NCBI RefSeq assembly: GCF_018294505.1
Contig: NC_057811.1
Span: 24,013,483-24,077,482 of the forward strand
DNA: 64,000 nt
Direction: 5' to 3'
DNA from: Triticum aestivum
Taxonomy: Eukaryota; Streptophyta; Magnoliopsida; Poales; Poaceae
Positions 59,465 through 64,000 of the stretch are shown here, one piece after another. The notes beneath the pieces are model-generated. The model ran no database searches, had not been told where the DNA came from, and saw only the letters and a program-made list of their open reading frames with translations. Numbering within the stretch: the first letter of the stretch is position 1; every line of letters begins with the position of its first letter. A program made the position numbers and the translations under genes.

Positions 59465-60325
59465 ATGCCCGAGAGTGGAACGCCTACGAACCGTGCTCAA
59501 AGACCGGGTCTACGTGGTGTTTGGACATGGGCGACAACCTCAACGCCAACGGTGCTGCTCCCGTTGCACCGTATGTGTTTCTGTCCTTCCTGTTCGAAAT
59601 CGTGGTAGAATTCATGTTTCTACTCTGTATCCTACTACTATGCTAGTCCACATGATTAGTTTCATCTCTATTATAGACGTCATGATTTATTTTGTGCTTA
59701 TTCAGATTAAATCTCGTAGTAACTTGCTCATATATTCAACTGGCGCAACATCCCCTACAGCCACTCCCGTTTCATGGACGGCCTGGTCGATGCCTCCAAG
59801 GAGCCCTTCGTCCACAGCTATGAGTACCCGATGCCGTTTTGTTGCTCGCCAGCGGACATGGTGCATCACCTCACGGATGCGTGTAGCGGTCACTGCTGGC
59901 CCTTGGCGGAGAACATCAAGTACGAGACGTGCTACCCGTTCACCATGCCGGAGTCGCTAGAGGATCACCGCCGCCTGCTAGTCTCGGAGGAGGACGGCAG
60001 CGTCTTCCTCTTGATCGTGGGCACCGGCGAGGCCCGCGCAGGCCGCCGCCCCGTCTCTGTAATGTGCGTCAGGGGCGACGCCACTGACACTGACACTGAC
60101 ACGAGGCCGATGTACGGGTGCGTGGTCAATGTTACTACCCCTCCGGGTCGCGTGGGCGGCGACACCGGCCTCATAGAACGGACTTGGACTCTGGGGAGCT
60201 GGGACTATCCCGCCAATGTGGACTTGGAAAAGCCATGGCATCCTTCACCCGCTGACGCGGTGCACGGGGACTGCAAGGAGGTTCACCTGGACATACGCAT
60301 TATCAAGTTAAATGTTGATCATTAG
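59465..60325 (+). CDS. Unrecognised protein, 183-residue ORF with possible upstream exon
   Basis: The ORF 59774-60325 starts MDGLVDASKEPFVHSYEYP and has several Trp/Cys residues, a Ser/Asp-Thr repeat (DTDTDTDTR) and a typical soluble-protein composition. Codons just before the ATG are also sensible (NWRNIPYSHSRF), suggesting a longer exon, but no AG acceptor keeps that frame. A coding-like segment at about 59465-59570 (EWNAYEPCSKTG, MGDNLNANGAAPVAP) followed by GTATGT may be an earlier exon. AATAAA lies at 60405-60410. I do not recognise the family. It could be a truncated gene divergent from the F-box gene. Confidence 0.4.
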
Positions 60326-61048
60326 TCTTCACTCAATGTAATCCGCTGTCTAAGCATGTGGAGACTTCCATGCAGGATCTTGCTGTATTGGAGTATCGCG
60401 CATGAATAAAAGTTTATCCGTTTATGGTTTAGTCTAGAATCTTCCATGTATGAATTTTTACTACAGTACTGGTGAAAGACTTACGATGAACCATTTCTTA
60501 CATCTCCTCTGCCCGCTTGCAAGTCATCCTGATTTAATCCCTCCGTCTAGGTGTATAAGGGCATGGTTAATATTACTTAATAGTACAGCCAACTGTTGAC
60601 TATAAGAAAGTGCCATGTCATCTGTAGCCAACATGTATAACAATCGATACTCAAAAACTAATTCTTAAAGATCATTTCTTGCAAAGCACAATAAGTGTTA
60701 TTTCTTCACAAGTTTTGGATGCAGGTTGAACAGTTGAACGCTTTTGTTTGCAAAAGATACCTTCTTATCTATTTCACCCGGATGTTTGTGAGCTCTAGAG
60801 ATGAAATAATATCCGAAGAAACCTATCGATACCCGTTAAACATGAGATGACCCCCACATCCTTTGTCAAAATAAACAACTCCCCGATCAATGCATTTCAC
60901 TCTTCGGTGCAACGCACGGGCACCTTACTACTATAGATTAGTACGACCAAAAATTGAACTAACATTATATATAGTACGATAAATGCTGATGCATGTCATC
61001 TAAAATTATATCATTCAAAACTATGTTCAAATACGAATCCAACGTGCC
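60326..61048. other. Intergenic, no gene seen
   Basis: A 3' UTR-like part to about 60410 is followed by AT-rich sequence, including a MITE-like GGGCATGGTTAATATTACT near 60562. At 60906-60925 GGTGCAACGCACGGGCACC resembles a Helitron hairpin, but no CTAG end follows. Confidence 0.4.
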
Positions 61049-61414
61049 GACGCGGCGGTGTGGCGCCTCCGGTGGCCTCATAGAACATTGAACTTCCCCA
61101 ACGTGCCGACGCGGGAGCGGGCACAGGAGCTCGCGCCTCTGCCGCGGCTTAGGGCGCTGTGGCGCCAACACTTCCCGCAGGACATCATCAACGAGCGCGA
61201 GTTCTACGCGTAAAGGAGGGCGGAGAGGGATAAGAGGAGGGCGGAGCGAGCCGCCTATCGCGAGGACAAGCGTAGGCGAAAAGCGGACGCTCAATTCAAC
61301 ATGAGGCTAGGAGCAGCGTCGCCCTGGGAATCCGACGACCATTGGTATCTTCACGCCTACAGTCAGACGTCGGAGGAGGACATCACCGAGGAGGAGTCGG
61401 ACGACGAGGAGTAG
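61049..61414 (+). pseudogene. AP2/ERF-type C-terminal fragment with one stop
   Basis: A single frame of 122 codons begins DAAVWRLRWPHRTLNFPN, which resembles the last helix of an AP2 domain. It continues with LRALWRQHFPQDIINEREFY, a basic RRAERDKRRAERAAYRED helix and a Ser/Glu/Asp-rich tail ending EESDDEE. One TAA at 61211-61213 (from a Gln codon by a single change) breaks it. The DNA-binding beta-sheet is missing, so this is a 5' truncated relic. Similar fragments are widespread in Triticeae genomes, as I recall. Confidence 0.6.
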
Positions 61415-61635
61415 TTGAATTATCTATCTATGCTGAGAACTATCCTCTACTCTCTAGTATCTACTTCTCGATCTCAGCACTGTAAACGCTTTTTTAAAGC
61501 GCCACGCATTGCGATTCTGTTGGAGATGCTCTAACATGGCAGACGAGTGCTTTAATGTTGCCCACAAGATGCGCGAGTATTACTAGTAGTATATTTTTCT
61601 TGCCATGTTGAGATTTTAAAACCACGAGTGCGAAC

Positions 61636-62420
61636 ATGCAGCGGAGCAATGAAGACCAAACACGGGATATTCGGGACATCTTCAAGGAGCGTGGCAAGTT
61701 AAAGAGGAGCTGCACCGAACCTGTAAAACGAGCTTTGGTAAGTAACACCCTTTCAATTACTTTCGTGTAGCCTCTGTGTTCTTCGATGTGTATATGTTGT
61801 AGTTTCTGTTTCTCTTAAGCGTGGTGTTCTTCGATGTGTAATAAGAAGAGTCTTAATCGTCCTAATGCTTTCGTTTTTAGCTTGATGTAGGAAGTGGGTG
61901 TTCTCACCTTGTAGTGTGTTTTTATTTTTTTTCCTTTTGAATTCACTTCTCCGAGTTCTGTTTATCTGGCTTCTACTAAATGGATCTAGGTTGCTCTGAG
62001 TATTGATCTAAAAAAGAAGTAACTTCATGTCAGGATGCAGTTCCTGCGAGGAGGGAAGTATGGTCAACCTCGAGATCATGTTTTCAAAATGAGGCTGGAT
62101 TACACACAAGGTGCCAGTTCCCTAATGATGCTGGATTAGACACAAGGTGCAAATTCCCAGATGATGCTAGATTCACCACAAGCCAGGTGCAGTCGTCAGT
62201 TGTTCGTGTCCTCGTGGCATTAGTAAAGGCTGAAAGAAAGCGTGCAGCAGCCCTTGAGAATGTAGCTGAGTTCCTGAAGAAGCGAAAAGAGCAATCAGAT
62301 GCTCTCTTCACCCAAGCCAAAGAAGAGATGGAAGAAGCCAGAAATAAGCTAGCAGAGGCAGAGCAGGCTAGGCGTCTCCTGCTATCTAAAACTATTGTCA
62401 ATACAAAATTTTCTTCATAA
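61636..62420 (+). CDS. Hypothetical 162-residue coiled-coil protein, two exons
   Basis: Exon 1 (61636-61737, 34 codons, start MQRSNEDQTRDIRDIFKERG) ends at GTAAGT in phase 0. Exon 2 starts at 62034 after TTCATGTCAG and runs to TAA at 62418-62420. The middle has three diverged 12-13 residue repeats (NEAGLHTRCQFP, NDAGLDTRCKFP, DDARFTTSQ). The C-terminal 70 residues are a long charged helix (RKRAAALENVAEFLKKRKE, AKEEMEEARNKLAEAEQARR) likely to form a coiled coil. The frame is intact over both exons. I do not recognise the family, and an upstream exon is possible. Confidence 0.5.
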
Positions 62421-63717
62421 TAGCTAGGTTCAAATGTTTATCCAGTCACCATGCCTGTTGTGATGTCCGTGCTTCTACTGATGTGGCACAAAATGTTTTC
62501 TTCGGGTCAAGTAATAACAGCAATTACTTTCCAAACAATAACAGACGAAGCATTGGACATGGTATAGTTCACGCGCAAGCCCGGCATTCCAAGTTCAACT
62601 TCCACATCAAACTCATGTTCACAGATATCTGCACATTCATACATAATGTCCACAACCATGATTCACTTCGAAGCCAAAAAAAATATGAGGAGAGTTATAA
62701 ATAAAGAAAAATCATCTACTAGTTCCTGCTACCAGTGCGAGCACAACAAGTCAAGACCATGCGTAAATTAATTATATTTTAGTCATTTTTTGTGTTCTAA
62801 AATGCCTGCCGGCTCGCTGAAGGACGTGTTGCCGGCACACGCGCGGATTCAATGAAGGCAGGCGGGGCAGTCTTAAGCTGGTTGCATGCGGCGAGGAGGC
62901 GTGCTCAGCCGGGCCTGCAGCGAGTGCGGCCCTCTTGGCCGGCGCGCCGGTTCAATGCCTGCGCTATGAGAGGTCGCGTCCATGTCAGAGCAATCACTCC
63001 CTCCAGTCCTTTTTTGTTTGGGTATAACAAAATCTCGTTTTCCATTCACATTTTACAAGTAAAATTCGTGGACAAACTTTGACCCAAAGTACGATGGGGA
63101 CTAGTAAACCAGAATGTAGGTAGTAGTTTTTTTTATCAAAGAAGGGTTTCCGCTTCCGATTTTCATTACTGAAAACCAGCATCGAAATCTAAACCATAGT
63201 ATTTGCCCTAGAACTACCAGGTTCAACATCTCGCAACATAAACCCATACAACCTCCATCGCAAAAAAAAAACCATACAACCATACGCCAAGGAGGTACGT
63301 AGTACTATGAATTCCATTTTCGCTCCATATGAATCGTTCTAAAAACTACTTACTAACGCGCCATTGAAAATCGTAACTCTTAACACCGCTAAAAAACGAT
63401 ATTTTAAACATGGCTACTCGATCTGTGGCAACTGGCGAGCCACCGCGCTCCAAGTCGTTCACCTGTGGTCCCGGCCATCAACTCCTACAGATCAAATTAT
63501 CACGCGAGCGGACTATTCCTACAAAGGTGCTCCACCACGTACCCGGTACCCGCGAATGCAGCAATCGTGCACCTAGATTTTTAGGGTTTATTTGTTAACG
63601 TCGCCTTTACGTAACACTCATGTGTGCGAGACAGCGAGAGGCCGACTGCGTGCTTGCGCCTCTTCTCTTCGTATATGTACTCCACCATTTGTCTGGTGTC
63701 CAAAAATTATAATAACT
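62421..63717. other. Intergenic, no gene seen
   Basis: Short frames only. CTCCCTCCAGTCCTTTTTTG at 62998 resembles a MITE end, but no inverted partner was found. Confidence 0.4.
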
Positions 63718-63750
63718 ACTAGCAATGTGCCAATGCATTGCCACACGATC
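63718..63750 (-). mobile_element. Helitron-like 3' terminus, reverse orientation
   Basis: A then CTAGCAATGTGC, followed by the palindromic CAATGCATTG stem, is a decayed version of the hairpin-CTAG end seen at 18722. Confidence 0.35.
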
Positions 63751-63934
63751 AAAGTAGATTAATACATATTGACCGATTTGATAGAAAAAAAAGTCTAGTT
63801 TTGAAATACGTATACCACTAAAAATATGTTATGTTTCACTCAAAATATATTCCTTTGGCGGTTTTGATGAGATAAGGGAGGAATGTTGTTGGTTTCAAGA
63901 TTCGAGAAGTGGTATATGTATAATTTCTACTCTT

Positions 63935-63968
63935 ACTAGCAAGATGCCGGTGCGTTGCACGGAACATC
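63935..63968 (-). mobile_element. Helitron-like 3' terminus, reverse orientation
   Basis: A then CTAGCAAGATG and the hairpin CCGGTGCGTTGCACGG. The element would extend rightwards beyond the window. Confidence 0.45.
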
Positions 63969-64000
63969 AAGATCTTGTGGGAGAAAAGGATGAACGAGGG

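Noticed and set aside
60906..60945. Fourth Helitron 3' end
   Set aside because: The GGTGC...GCACC hairpin is present, but no CTAG (CTRR) follows before T.
62998..63110. Stowaway-like MITE
   Set aside because: Only one CTCCCTCC-type end is visible. No inverted partner or TA pair was found.

Overview
The window looks like intergenic DNA from a large-genome Triticeae grass (wheat, rye, barley or Aegilops type). The evidence is dense nesting of CACTA (En/Spm) elements with TNP2 transposases, an Angela/WIS/BARE-like Copia LTR, Gypsy LTRs, Stowaway-like MITEs, a LINE fragment and Helitron-type ends. Species and chromosome cannot be read from the sequence. Family names are from memory and need a TREP search.

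Region 1 (1-31953) is two nested CACTA elements of one family, recognised by CCCGGTT...AACCGGG subterminal palindromes. The inner element C2 lies on the minus strand. It ends at 13567 and its other end is about 100 bp left of the window. It carries a small coiled-coil/transmembrane gene, a 17.6-copy array of a 336-bp repeat, an internal promoter module and a broken gene with a C-terminal Ulp1-type protease domain. C2 sits in the TNP2 gene of the outer element C1 (plus strand, right end 31953). C1 carries the TNP2 3' part, a hairpin, an internal promoter module and a B3-like second gene. An exon of that second gene is split by an 11-kb LTR retrotransposon (19740-30727, 5-bp target duplication ATCAT). 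That retrotransposon has a deletion-truncated Copia fragment inside it.

Region 2 (31954-37997) has few transposons: two MITEs, a LINE 3' fragment, a long stretch I cannot assign, a Helitron 3' end, and a small intact two-exon gene for a secreted eight-cysteine defensin-like peptide (37367-37702).

Region 3 (37998-57070) is another nest: a Gypsy LTR fragment; a second long LTR with a 65-bp minisatellite; a second CACTA family (Jorge-like, CACTA at 42003) with a nearly intact TNP2 and a truncated second gene; a Gypsy gag fragment; and the left end of a third CACTA family (52468) filled with tandem and dispersed repeats.

Region 4 (57071-64000) is gene-derived: an F-box/DUF295 gene with an in-frame stop, an unrecognised 183-residue ORF, an AP2/ERF-type C-terminal fragment with one stop, a plausible intact two-exon coiled-coil gene, and two reversed Helitron-type ends.

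A common theme is that C1, C2 and the Jorge-like element all repeat their subterminal palindromes internally, just before a GC-rich leader, an intron and the second gene. The best candidates for undescribed biology are this two-unit plan with swappable cargo genes, the long hairpins beside these genes, and the defensin-like gene next to a Helitron end.
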